Source of the DNA: Actinomadura terrae
GTDB lineage: Bacteria; Actinomycetota; Actinomycetes; Streptosporangiales; Streptosporangiaceae
NCBI RefSeq assembly: GCF_022751215.1
Contig: NZ_JAICDG010000006.1
Location: 124,001-188,000, forward strand
Reading direction: 5' to 3'
DNA: 64,000 bases
The notes beneath the pieces are model-generated. The model made no database searches and was not told the origin of the DNA. It saw nothing but the letters and a program-made list of their open reading frames with translations. Numbering within the stretch: position 1 is the first letter of the stretch; every line of letters starts with the position of its first letter. Of the stretch, positions 50,717 to 58,778 are shown in pieces. Position numbers and translations under genes: made by a program.

Positions 50717-51583
50717 TCAGTTCCAGATGCCGCTGGCGGCGGTCTCGGCGGCGTACTCGGCGAAGTCCCGGGGTTCGCGGCCGAGGGCCCGCCGCACGCC
50801 ATCGGCGGTGGGGGTGTTACGGCCGTCCAGAACCGTCGAGAAAAGATAGGTCAGAAAGGCGACCACCTCGGCCGGGAGGCCGTGCTCGGTGAGCGCGGCG
50901 GCGTAGTCCCCGGTGCTCACCGGCACGTAGGCGACCTCGCGCCCGGCCGCGCGGCCGATCTCGGCGACGGCCTCGCCGAAGGTGAGCGCCCGGGGGCCCG
51001 TCACCTCGTAGACCTCGCCGTGGTGCCCGTCCCCGGTGAGCGCCGCGACCGCCACGTCGGCGACGTCGTCCAGGTGGACGAACGGCTCGGGCACCTCGCC
51101 CGCGGGCAGCACGACCTCGCCCGCCTGGACCGGCTCCAGCAGGTAGTCCTCGCTGAAGTTCTGCGCGAACCAGCTGGACCGGACGATCGTCCACTCCAGG
51201 CCCGACTCCTGGACGATCCGCTCGCAGGCCTGCGCCTCGTCCTCGCCCCGGCCGGAGAGCAGGACCACCCGCCGGACCCCGGCCTCCACCGCCGCCGCCG
51301 TGAACGCGGCGATCGCCTCCGGCGCGCCGGGGACCGCGAGGTCGGGGTAGAAGACGAGGTAGACGCGCTCGACGCCGCGCAGGACGGGCGCCCAGGTGGA
51401 GCCGTCCTCCCAGTCGAAGGCCGGGGCCGCCGACCGGGACCCCATCCGCACCGGGACGTCCATGGCCTCCAGCCGCTCGACGACGCGCCGCCCGGTCTTG
51501 CCGGTGCCGCCGAGGACGAGCGTCAGGCCGCTCTCGACAGGGGTGGTGGTGATGTTTCCGCTGGTCTTCTCGCTGTTCGTCAT
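50717..51583 (-). CDS. NmrA-like NAD(P)-binding protein
   Basis: 288 aa short-chain-dehydrogenase-like Rossmann protein: LTLVLGGTGKTGRRVVERLE is the GGTGxTG nucleotide motif, followed by RVYLVFYPDLAVPGAPEAIA, VRRVVLLSGRGEDEAQACER and TIVRSSWFAQNFSEDYLLEP. It matches the NmrA/YesF-type oxidoreductase branch. Usually partnered with a divergent AraC regulator and a DUF1772 gene, as here; this suggests response to a small electrophile or drug. Confidence 0.9.
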   Translation of the reverse strand: MTNSEKTSGNITTTPVESGLTLVLGGTGKTGRRVVERLEAMDVPVRMGSRSAAPAFDWEDGSTWAPVLRGVERVYLVFYPDLAVPGAPEAIAAFTAAAVEAGVRRVVLLSGRGEDEAQACERIVQESGLEWTIVRSSWFAQNFSEDYLLEPVQAGEVVLPAGEVPEPFVHLDDVADVAVAALTGDGHHGEVYEVTGPRALTFGEAVAEIGRAAGREVAYVPVSTGDYAAALTEHGLPAEVVAFLTYLFSTVLDGRNTPTADGVRRALGREPRDFAEYAAETAASGIWN

Positions 51584-51652
51584 GGCTATGAGTCAACCGG
51601 GGCGCGGCCTCCGGGAACATCGTCGAGAAGCTCGTCCGCATACGCGAGCGTC

Positions 51653-51658
51653 TACGCT
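51653..51658 (+). promoter_or_regulatory. -10 hexamer for leaderless AraC-type regulator mRNA
   Basis: TACGCT ends exactly 6 bases before the ATG at 51665, with no ribosome site between. Confidence 0.45.
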
Positions 51659-51664
51659 GGCGTC

Positions 51665-52627
51665 ATGGACGCCCTGACCGATCTGCTCGACGGCCCCCGC
51701 GCACGCGGCGCGTTCATGCTGCGCTGCGTGCTCGACCCGCCGTGGTCGGTGCGGATCCAGGACGAGGCGCCGCTGACGCTGGTCGCGATGGTCCGCGACG
51801 ACGCGTGGGTGATCCCCGACGAGGGCGGGCCCGAGCACGTCCACCCCGGCGACGTGATGATCATCCGCGGGCCGGACCCGTACACCGTCGCCGACGACCC
51901 CGGCACCGCGCCGGAGATCGTGATCCACCCGGGGCAGCACTGCACCACCCCGGACGGCACGAGCCTGTCGGAGGCGATGGACCTCGGCGTGCGGGCCTGG
52001 GGCAACGCGCCCGACGGCCGGACGGAGATGCTGATCGGCACCTACCAGATGCGCGGCGCGGTCACCCAGCGGCTGCTGGCGGCGCTCCCGGCGCTCGCGG
52101 TCGTGCGGGGCGACACGTGGGAGTCGCCGCTGGTCGGTCTGCTCGGCGAGGAGATCGGCAGGGACGAGCCGGGCCAGGAGGTGGTCCTCGACCGGCTGCT
52201 GGACCTGCTGCTCATCGGGACGCTGCGCGCGTGGTTCTCACGGCCGCGCGCCGAGAAGCCCGGCTGGTACCGGGCGCACGGCGACGCGGTGGTCGGCCCG
52301 GCCCTGCGGCTGCTGCACGACGACCTCTCGCACCCGTGGACGGTCGCGGACCTCGCCGCCCGCGTCGGGGTCTCCCGGGCGGCGCTCGCGCAGCGGTTCG
52401 GGAAGCTGGTGGGCGAGCCGCCGATGGCGTACCTGACCGGCGTCCGCCTCGCCCAGGCGGCCGACCTGCTGCGCGAGAGCGACGCGACGCTGGAGGCGGT
52501 GGCGCGGCAGGTCGGCTACGGCAACGCGTTCGCGCTCAGCACCGCGTTCAAGCGCGAGCGCGGCGTCAGCCCGCAGGAGTACCGGACCTCGCCGGAGCAC
52601 CGTCCCGCCGCCGCGCCCGCCCGCTGA
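51665..52627 (+). CDS. AraC-family regulator with N-terminal cupin
   Basis: 320 aa. Residues 15-180 form a cupin_6 domain (LDPPWSVRIQDEAPLTLVAM; GPEHVHPGDVMIIRGPDPYT). The C-terminal 100 residues hold two helix-turn-helices: TVADLAARVGVSRAALAQRF and LEAVARQVGYGNAFALSTAF, ending in KRERGVSPQEYR. It is divergent from the NmrA/DUF1772 operon, 81 bases away, which it most likely activates. Its last 62 bases overlap the convergent hypothetical gene. Confidence 0.93.
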   Translation: MDALTDLLDGPRARGAFMLRCVLDPPWSVRIQDEAPLTLVAMVRDDAWVIPDEGGPEHVHPGDVMIIRGPDPYTVADDPGTAPEIVIHPGQHCTTPDGTSLSEAMDLGVRAWGNAPDGRTEMLIGTYQMRGAVTQRLLAALPALAVVRGDTWESPLVGLLGEEIGRDEPGQEVVLDRLLDLLLIGTLRAWFSRPRAEKPGWYRAHGDAVVGPALRLLHDDLSHPWTVADLAARVGVSRAALAQRFGKLVGEPPMAYLTGVRLAQAADLLRESDATLEAVARQVGYGNAFALSTAFKRERGVSPQEYRTSPEHRPAAAPAR

Positions 52628-53072
52628 CCCGGCGGGCGAGCGGGTAGAGCAGGGCGGCACCGGCCAGCAGGACGAGCCCGGTCGGGATCCACTCGTGCGA
52701 CCCGGCCGGCGCGTACACGCGGCTCGCGCGCCCGACGTCGATCGCGGGCACCCGCTCCCCCGCCGCGAGGTCGCCGCGCCCGGCACCGTACATCGTCGTC
52801 TCCCGCGCCGCGCCGCCGTCCGCGGGCGTGAACGTGCCGTACCAGGAGCACGCCTCGTGCCCGGGGTGGCTGACGCACGACACGCGCGCGGCGGTGAACG
52901 CGCCCGGCGCGCCGTCGCCGCGCGCCGCCCGCCAGACCGGCTCTACGTTCGGGACCGTGTAGAACAGCAGGACGAACGCGGCGACGGTCGCGACCGTGAC
53001 GGTGAACCCGGACGGGACGCGGCGGGACGGTGCGCCGCGTCCCGCCGGGGCCCGTTCCCGGACGGCCGTCAT
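52566..53072 (-). CDS. Hypothetical two-helix membrane protein
   Basis: 168 aa. A basic N-terminus leads to helix 1 (FTVTVATVAAFVLLFYTVPN), then an extracytoplasmic segment with a Cys pair (VSCVSHPGHEACSWYGTF) that could form a disulfide, and helix 2 near the C-terminus (IPTGLVLLAGAALLYPLARR). No family recognised; it resembles small DUF3592-like proteins. Start overlaps the stop of the preceding gene by 4 bases, so they form a pair. Confidence 0.7.
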   Translation of the reverse strand: MTAVRERAPAGRGAPSRRVPSGFTVTVATVAAFVLLFYTVPNVEPVWRAARGDGAPGAFTAARVSCVSHPGHEACSWYGTFTPADGGAARETTMYGAGRGDLAAGERVPAIDVGRASRVYAPAGSHEWIPTGLVLLAGAALLYPLARRVSGRARRRDGAPARSGTPAG

Positions 53073-53626
53073 GCGCGGGCGAGCGCGCAGTCGCAGGAGG
53101 GGGCGCCGCCCGGGCCGGCCGCCTTCGCGTCCCGCCGGTGCAGCAGCATGGCGACCACCATCGGGGCGAACACGACCGCGTTGTAGAACAGGTGCAGCTC
53201 CACGCGCGGGACCAGCAGCTGGATGATGCTCGTCGGCACGGCACGGCCGGCGATGTTATGGCCGCTCTGCGCCTGGACGAGCAGGAGCAGGTGCTCGAAG
53301 TGGTGCCAGATCTGGATGCCGAGGGCGATGTTCCACCACGTCCGCGACCGTCCGGAGAAGCCGGGGCGCAACAGGATGAACGCCACCAGCATCACCACCG
53401 CGAAGCCGTAGTGGAGCGCCTCGGACTTGATCAGCCACGGGAACCACTGCCCGAGGATGCCGCGCGACTGCGGGACGGGCCGGCCGAGCACCCAGATCTG
53501 GTACGCCTGCACGAGGTGCTCAGCCCAGTGGCCGAGGACGATCAGGAAGAACACGTTGAGGCCGGCCCGGTGACCGCCCGCGTTGAGGCGGGTCATCCAA
53601 GTGGGCCGGTGGGCGATGGCGGCCAT
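53069..53626 (-). CDS. Histidine-rich polytopic membrane protein of unknown function
   Basis: 185 aa with five or so hydrophobic helices. Histidines recur inside or at the ends of helices: LGHWAEHLVQAYQIW, EALHYGFAVVMLVAFILLRP, GIQIWHHFEHLLLLVQAQSG, VELHLFYNAVVFAPMVVAML. HxxxH-type pairs suggest metal or heme binding, but I cannot name the family. The C-terminus (SCDCALARA) has two cysteines. Coupled to the smaller membrane protein by ATGA. Confidence 0.72.
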   Translation of the reverse strand: MAAIAHRPTWMTRLNAGGHRAGLNVFFLIVLGHWAEHLVQAYQIWVLGRPVPQSRGILGQWFPWLIKSEALHYGFAVVMLVAFILLRPGFSGRSRTWWNIALGIQIWHHFEHLLLLVQAQSGHNIAGRAVPTSIIQLLVPRVELHLFYNAVVFAPMVVAMLLHRRDAKAAGPGGAPSCDCALARA

Positions 53627-54013
53627 GGGCTACTCCTCGCTGCCGCGGCGACGCGGCGGGGACCGCGATCTTTGTGTAACGCCGTTATGGCTTCATTCTG
53701 GGGCACCGCGCGCACCGCGTCACGCCGACGGCCGGATCCGGCCTGATGGACGTCCGGAATCACCGCGCTTGCGCCGTCCTGGCACGCCGACAGCCCGCGC
53801 TGGCGGCGTCCGCCCGTGCGATCCAGGGTTTTCAGTCAGCTCACGCCTTCCAGCCGCCACGGCGACCCGCGCTATTTCGGAAACTGTCGGCACTGGCCGA
53901 GAAGGCACTGAACTCTTCCACCAACCCCCATGAATCCACTTGTATGATCATTATTGCCCGCCTTTAAAGCTCGCCCAAAACGGTGCGATACATCCAATAT
54001 CGAGAGTGCGTGT
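53627..54013. other. Promoter-bearing gap between the membrane-protein pair and the RiPP exporter
   Basis: 387 bases with no coding frame of note. TATGAT at 53943-53948 is a good -10 hexamer for the exporter operon, in an AT-richer stretch (53930-54000); no convincing -35 is at the right distance. Confidence 0.35.
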
Positions 54014-55747
54014 GTGCTGATCCGACTTCTGCGGGCCCATATCGGGCCGTACAAGGCGAATGTCGCGCTGCTGGCGCTGCTGCAACTGGCCGCGACCGTC
54101 GCGAACCTCTATCTGCCGGTGGTGAACGCCGAGATCATCGACGACGGGGTGGTCAGGGGGGACGCCGGCCGGGTCCTGGAACTGGGCTTGATCATGCTCG
54201 CGGTGTCGCTGGCGCAGATGGCCGGGGCGATCGGGGCGGTGTTCCTCGGCGCGCGGACCGCGACGGCGATCGGCCGCGACCTCCGCGCCTCGGTCTTCCG
54301 GCGGGTCCAGGGCTTCTCGGCGCGGGAGCTGGGGCGGTTCGGGGCGCCGTCGCTGATCACCCGGACCACCGGCGACGTCCAGCAGGTGCAGTCGCTGGTG
54401 CTGATGACGTTCACGACCATGGTCGCGGTGCCGGTCATGGGCCTGGGCGGGATCGTCATGGCGCTCGGGCTGGACGTGCCGCTGTCCGGCCTGCTGCTGG
54501 CGGTCGTCCCGGTGCTGGGGCTGCTGGTCGGCCTGATCGTCCGCCGGTTGCGCCCGCTCTACCGCACCACGCAGCGGGGGGTGGACGGCGTGAACCGCAT
54601 GCTGCGCGAGCGGATCATCGGCATCCGGGTCGTCCGCGCGTTCGTCCGGGACGGGCACGAGCGCGAGCGCTTCGGCGCGGCCAACGCGGAGCTGACCGAC
54701 GTCGCGCTGCGGGCGGGCCGGCTGATGGCGCTGACGTTCCCGTCCGTGATGCTGGTGGTGAACGCCTCCAGCGTGGCGGTCGTGTGGGTCGGCGCGCACC
54801 GCGTCGACACCGGGGACATGCGGATCGGGGCCCTCACCGCGTTCCTCGCCTACCTGACGCAGATCCTCATGTCGGTGATGATGGCGACGTTCATGGTCAT
54901 GATGGTGCCGCGCGCGGAGGTCTGCGCCGAGCGCGTCCAGGAGGTGCTCGACACCGCGTCCAGCGTCGTCCCGCCGAGGCGGCCGGTCGGGGAGCTGCGC
55001 GAGGCCGGGCGGCTGGAGCTGCGCGGCGCCGAGTTCCGCTATCCGGGCGCCGAGGCGAGGGTGCTGCGGGGCGTCGACCTCGCGGCCGGGCCCGGCGAGG
55101 TGACAGCGGTGATCGGCTCGACGGGCAGCGGGAAGTCGACGCTGCTCGGGCTCGTCGTCCGGCTGTTCGACGCCACCGGCGGCCGCGTGCTGGTCGGCGG
55201 GGTGGACGTCCGGGACCTCGATCCGGCGCTGCTCTCCCGGACGGTGGGGCTGGTGCCGCAGCGCCCGTACCTGTTCTCCGGGACGATCGCGGGCAACCTG
55301 CGCCACGGCCGTCCGGACGCCACCGACGCCGAGCTGTGGCACGCGTTGGAGGTCGCCCAGGCCAGGGACTTCGTCGAGGCGCTGCCCGCGGGGCTCTCCG
55401 CCCCGCTCTCGCAGGGCGGCACCAACGTGTCGGGCGGACAGCGGCAGCGGTTGGCGATCGCGCGGACGCTCGTGCGCGCCCCGGACATCTACCTGTTCGA
55501 CGACGCGTTCTCGGCGCTCGACCCCGCGACGGACGCGGCGCTCCGCGCGTCCCTGGCCCGCGAGACCGCGCACGCGACCGTCGTGATCGTCGCCCAGCGG
55601 GTCGGGACCGTCCGGGACGCGGACCGGATCGTCGTGCTGGACGAGGGACGCGTCGTGGGCACCGGCACCCACCGCGAGCTCATGGCGGGCAACGCCACGT
55701 ACCGGGAGATCGTCCTGTCCCAGCTCACCGAGCAGGAGGCCGGGTGA
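54014..55747 (+). CDS. ABC exporter half 1 (heterodimer, NBD with Asp in place of catalytic Glu)
   Basis: 577 aa type-I exporter: six membrane helices (for example NVALLALLQLAATVANLYLP), then an ATPase with Walker A AVIGSTGSGKSTLLGLV, Q-loop LVPQRPYLFSGTIAGNL and signature TNVSGGQRQRLAIAR. The Walker B is IYLFDDAFSALD: the catalytic glutamate is Asp, marking the degenerate site of heterodimeric exporters. GTG 54014 opens the conserved LIRLLRAHIGPYKANVAL; a TTG at 53954 is possible. Its stop overlaps the start of half 2 (GTGA). As first gene before the RiPP genes it probably exports the mature peptide. Confidence 0.9.
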   Translation: MLIRLLRAHIGPYKANVALLALLQLAATVANLYLPVVNAEIIDDGVVRGDAGRVLELGLIMLAVSLAQMAGAIGAVFLGARTATAIGRDLRASVFRRVQGFSARELGRFGAPSLITRTTGDVQQVQSLVLMTFTTMVAVPVMGLGGIVMALGLDVPLSGLLLAVVPVLGLLVGLIVRRLRPLYRTTQRGVDGVNRMLRERIIGIRVVRAFVRDGHERERFGAANAELTDVALRAGRLMALTFPSVMLVVNASSVAVVWVGAHRVDTGDMRIGALTAFLAYLTQILMSVMMATFMVMMVPRAEVCAERVQEVLDTASSVVPPRRPVGELREAGRLELRGAEFRYPGAEARVLRGVDLAAGPGEVTAVIGSTGSGKSTLLGLVVRLFDATGGRVLVGGVDVRDLDPALLSRTVGLVPQRPYLFSGTIAGNLRHGRPDATDAELWHALEVAQARDFVEALPAGLSAPLSQGGTNVSGGQRQRLAIARTLVRAPDIYLFDDAFSALDPATDAALRASLARETAHATVVIVAQRVGTVRDADRIVVLDEGRVVGTGTHRELMAGNATYREIVLSQLTEQEAG

Positions 55748-57639
55748 CCGGGCGAGAGGCCGGAAGGCCGATGGACCTCCGCCGCTCGGGACGCCGGTTG
55801 GCGCGGCTGACGCGGCCCGAGCGCGCGCTGACGGGCGCGGTGCTGCTGCTCACGGCCGGGAGCGTCGCGCTTACCGTCCTCGGGCCGCTGCTCCTCGGCC
55901 GCGCCACCGACCTGGTCTTCGCCGGGGTGGTCGGACGCCATGAGACCGAGGGCGCGAGCAAGGCCGAGGTCATCGGGAAACTGCGGGAACGCGGTGACGA
56001 CGGCGTCGCGGACATGCTCTCGGGGACCGACTTCACCCCCGGCCACGGCGTCGACTTCCACGCCGTCGGAATGACGCTGCTGACCGTCCTCGGCATTTAT
56101 CTGCTGGCCGACGTCCTCGGCATCCTCCAGGGCCGGCTGGCCACCACCGTGATCCAGCGGACGGTGTCGCGCCTGCGATCCGACGTCGAGGCCAAACTCG
56201 CGCGGCTGCCCCTCTCCTATTTCGACGGACGGCCGCGCGGGGAGATCCTCAGCCGCGCCACGGGCGACGTCGACAACATCGGCCAGACGCTCCAGCAGAC
56301 GATGGGCCACATGGCCAACGCGCTGCTCACGATCGTCGGCGTGCTCGCGATGATGTTCTGGATATCGCCGCTCCTGGCCGTGATCGCGCTGGTCACCGTG
56401 CCGTTCTCGGTCGTCGTCGCGGCCCGCCTCGGCCGGCGCGCGCAGCCGCGGTTCGTCGAGCAGTGGCGGACGACCGGCACGCTCAACGCCTACATCGAGG
56501 AGAACTACACCGGGCACGCCGTGGTGAAATCACTCGGCCGCGAGGCCGGGGCCGAAGCGGAGTTCCGAGAGCACAACGACGCCCTTTTCCGTGCCTCTTT
56601 CCGCGCGCAGTTCCTCTCCGGGATCATCCAGCCCGCGATGCTTTTCATCGGCAACATCAATTACGTGCTGGTCGCGGTCGCCGGAGGGTTGCGCGTGGCG
56701 TCCGGAAACCTGTCGATCGGTGACGTGCAGGCGTTCATCCAGTACTCGCGGCAGTTCACCCAGCCGCTCGACCAGGCGGCGAGCATGGCGAACCTGGTGC
56801 AGTCGGGCGTCGCGTCCGCCGAGCGGGTCTTCGAGCTGCTGGACGCGGAGGAGCAGGAGCCCGACCCGGCGCGTCCGGAACGTCCGGCGGTGGTGCGGGG
56901 GTCGGTGTCGCTGGAGAACGTCTCGTTCCGGTACGAGCCGGACGAGCCGCTGATCGAGGACCTGTCGGTGAAGGTGGAGCCCGGCAGCACGGTCGCGATC
57001 GTCGGGCCGACGGGCGCGGGCAAGACCACGCTGGTCAACCTGCTGATGCGCTTCTACGAGACGACGGGCGGGCGGATCCTGCTCGACGGCACCGACATCG
57101 CCGCGATGTCCCGCGACGACCTGCGCTCCCGCGTCGGCATGGTGCCGCAGGACGCCTGGCTGTTCGGCGGCACGATCGCCGACAACATCGCCTACGGCCG
57201 CGCGGGCGCGACCCGCCGGCAGATCGAGGACGCCGCCCGCGCCGCGCACGCCGACCGCTTCGTCCGGACCCTGCCGGACGGGTACGACACGGTCGTCGAC
57301 GACGAGGGCGCCGGTGTCAGCGCCGGCGAGAAACAGCTGATCACGATCGCGCGGGCGTTCCTCGCCGACCCGGTGATCCTCGTCCTGGACGAGGCGACGA
57401 GCTCGGTCGACACCCGCACCGAGATCCTCGTCCGGCGCGCGATGGCCACCCTGAGCAGCGGCCGGACGAGCTTCGTCATCGCGCACCGGCTCTCCACGAT
57501 CAGGGACGCCGACGTGATCCTCGTGATGGAGCACGGCGCGATCGTCGAACAGGGCGCGCACGCCGAACTCCTGGAGGCCGGAGGCGCCTACGCGCGCCTG
57601 TACGCGGCGCAGTTCGCCGCCGCCCCCGAAATCGACTGA
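55744..57639 (+). CDS. ABC exporter half 2 (heterodimer, NBD with canonical Walker B, odd signature)
   Basis: 631 aa. Six helices with an extra extracytoplasmic insertion between the first two (GVVGRHETEGASKAEVIGKL, about 50-95). The ATPase has Walker A IVGPTGAGKTTLVNLLMRF and Walker B VILVLDEATSSVDTRTE with its glutamate, but the signature is GVSAGEKQLITIARAF instead of LSGGQ. This combines with half 1 to give one degenerate and one active ATP site, as in TM287/288-type exporters. GTGA-coupled to half 1. Confidence 0.92.
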   Translation: MTGREAGRPMDLRRSGRRLARLTRPERALTGAVLLLTAGSVALTVLGPLLLGRATDLVFAGVVGRHETEGASKAEVIGKLRERGDDGVADMLSGTDFTPGHGVDFHAVGMTLLTVLGIYLLADVLGILQGRLATTVIQRTVSRLRSDVEAKLARLPLSYFDGRPRGEILSRATGDVDNIGQTLQQTMGHMANALLTIVGVLAMMFWISPLLAVIALVTVPFSVVVAARLGRRAQPRFVEQWRTTGTLNAYIEENYTGHAVVKSLGREAGAEAEFREHNDALFRASFRAQFLSGIIQPAMLFIGNINYVLVAVAGGLRVASGNLSIGDVQAFIQYSRQFTQPLDQAASMANLVQSGVASAERVFELLDAEEQEPDPARPERPAVVRGSVSLENVSFRYEPDEPLIEDLSVKVEPGSTVAIVGPTGAGKTTLVNLLMRFYETTGGRILLDGTDIAAMSRDDLRSRVGMVPQDAWLFGGTIADNIAYGRAGATRRQIEDAARAAHADRFVRTLPDGYDTVVDDEGAGVSAGEKQLITIARAFLADPVILVLDEATSSVDTRTEILVRRAMATLSSGRTSFVIAHRLSTIRDADVILVMEHGAIVEQGAHAELLEAGGAYARLYAAQFAAAPEID

Positions 57640-57723
57640 GGAAATGGGGCGCGACGGCGACTACCGGCCGCGACCTGATCACTCGCACACTTGGAAAACA
57701 GCGCCGGACCGCCCTCCGATCGA

Positions 57724-58257
57724 ATGGAGCAGCCCTTGAGCACCGCCCCCGTCGCCCTTCGCAGTTTCGGACACGAGGACCTCCCCGCCATCCGGCAGAC
57801 GCTCCTGGACGTGCACGCCGGCGCCTACGCGGACGAGAAGGACGAGCCGTCCTACCAGCGCTTCCCCTGGCTCGTCGACCACTGGGGCGGGCAGCCCGGG
57901 TTCGCGTGCGTCGTCGGCTACGACGGCGACGAGCCGGTCGGCCTCGCCTACGGGTCGCCGATGCCGGACGGCACCGAGTGGTGGCGGGAGCACCTGGCCG
58001 CGCCGCCGGCGGACACCTCGACCTTCGCCGTCGCCGAGTTGATGGTGGTCCCGCGCTGGCGGAAGACCGGCACCGCCGCGCGGCTCCACGCGGCGCTGGT
58101 CGAGGACCGGCCCGAGGCCCTGGCCGTGCTCCTGGTCGACTCCGACCGCCCGAGGGTCGAGGCCCTGTACGCGACGTGGGGCTATTCCCGGATCGGCGAG
58201 CGGCCGATGCCGGACTCGCCCGGCTCCGCGGTCATGCTCCGGCGGCTGCGCGCCTGA
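57724..58257 (+). CDS. GNAT-family N-acetyltransferase
   Basis: 177 aa. GNAT fold: VALRSFGHEDLPAIRQTLLD at the N-terminus, VAELMVVPRWRKTGTAARLH as the acetyl-CoA motif A (R-x-x-K/G-x-G/A) and ALYATWGYSRIGERPMP as motif B. The substrate is unknown. It lies between the exporter and the precursor, so it could acetylate the peptide, or give self-protection. ATG 57724 is used; a TTG at 57736 with GGAG 7 bases upstream is equally plausible. Confidence 0.85.
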   Translation: MEQPLSTAPVALRSFGHEDLPAIRQTLLDVHAGAYADEKDEPSYQRFPWLVDHWGGQPGFACVVGYDGDEPVGLAYGSPMPDGTEWWREHLAAPPADTSTFAVAELMVVPRWRKTGTAARLHAALVEDRPEALAVLLVDSDRPRVEALYATWGYSRIGERPMPDSPGSAVMLRRLRA

Positions 58258-58455
58258 GGCCGGAGTGATAACCGGGGCGGTTGATACCGCGATCTCTTTT
58301 CGGCCACTCCATTTTCTGATTCGGTCATTCCGAAGATCATGATCGATGGTCCGAGTTCCAGTAGGAAAATCGAACCCGCCGTCAGGGAAATTTGGTCGAC
58401 AGGAGATCTTGCAAACGTTCCATCGGCGAGTCAGACTCAAAAGCGCGTTCAGTGC

Positions 58456-58471
58456 GTGACCGAACGGTCAC
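58456..58471. promoter_or_regulatory. Palindrome upstream of the RiPP precursor
   Basis: GTGACCG-AA-CGGTCAC has perfect 7-base arms and ends 30 bases before the precursor start. It could be a TetR/GntR-type operator, or a 5'-UTR hairpin. The gap 58258-58501 is otherwise gene-free and AT-richer, including GATCATGATC at 58337-58346. Confidence 0.5.
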
Positions 58472-58501
58472 CGATCCAGCCTGATCAGTGAGGAGCGCGC
58501 C

Positions 58502-58753
58502 TTGCTTGAGTACACCGACTCGTCGCAGCCGGTCGACGGAACGATCGTGGCAGAAGCGTACGAGGGCGTCGGCAGCCCGCTCGTGCAGTTGAGGGGCTCC
58601 GCCGCCGGGACCGCCGCCGACGAGGCGATGCGGGTTCCGGAGACCATGTCGATCTCCCTGGAGAGCATCGACGTCGACGTGGAGAACCAGAGCTACGGAA
58701 TGGTCGCCGCGAGCACCGGATGCATCTCCAACCCCGGTGGGCCGAGTTGCTGA
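58502..58753 (+). CDS. RiPP precursor peptide
   Basis: 83 aa with a TTG start and AGTGAGGAG box 6 bases upstream. Third codon positions are strongly G/C throughout, so the N-terminal part is coding; a shorter 41-aa version from ATG 58628 is possible. Residues 1-71 look like a leader, acidic near the end (SISLESIDVDVENQSYG). The C-terminal segment after VAAS, TGCISNPGGPSC, is the probable core: two Cys, two Ser, one Thr, one Asn and two Pro in 12 residues, ending in Cys. The leader end resembles FxLD/thiopeptide-type acidic leaders, but class cannot be fixed. It is followed at once by peptide-modifying enzymes. Confidence 0.78.
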   Translation: MLEYTDSSQPVDGTIVAEAYEGVGSPLVQLRGSAAGTAADEAMRVPETMSISLESIDVDVENQSYGMVAASTGCISNPGGPSC

Positions 58754-58778
58754 ACCCCGCGGTTCGGAGTTGATCCTC

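Noticed and set aside
58337..58346. GATCATGATC palindrome upstream of the RiPP precursor
   Set aside because: Short and composed of overlapping GATC units; the longer GTGACCG dyad is a better candidate site.
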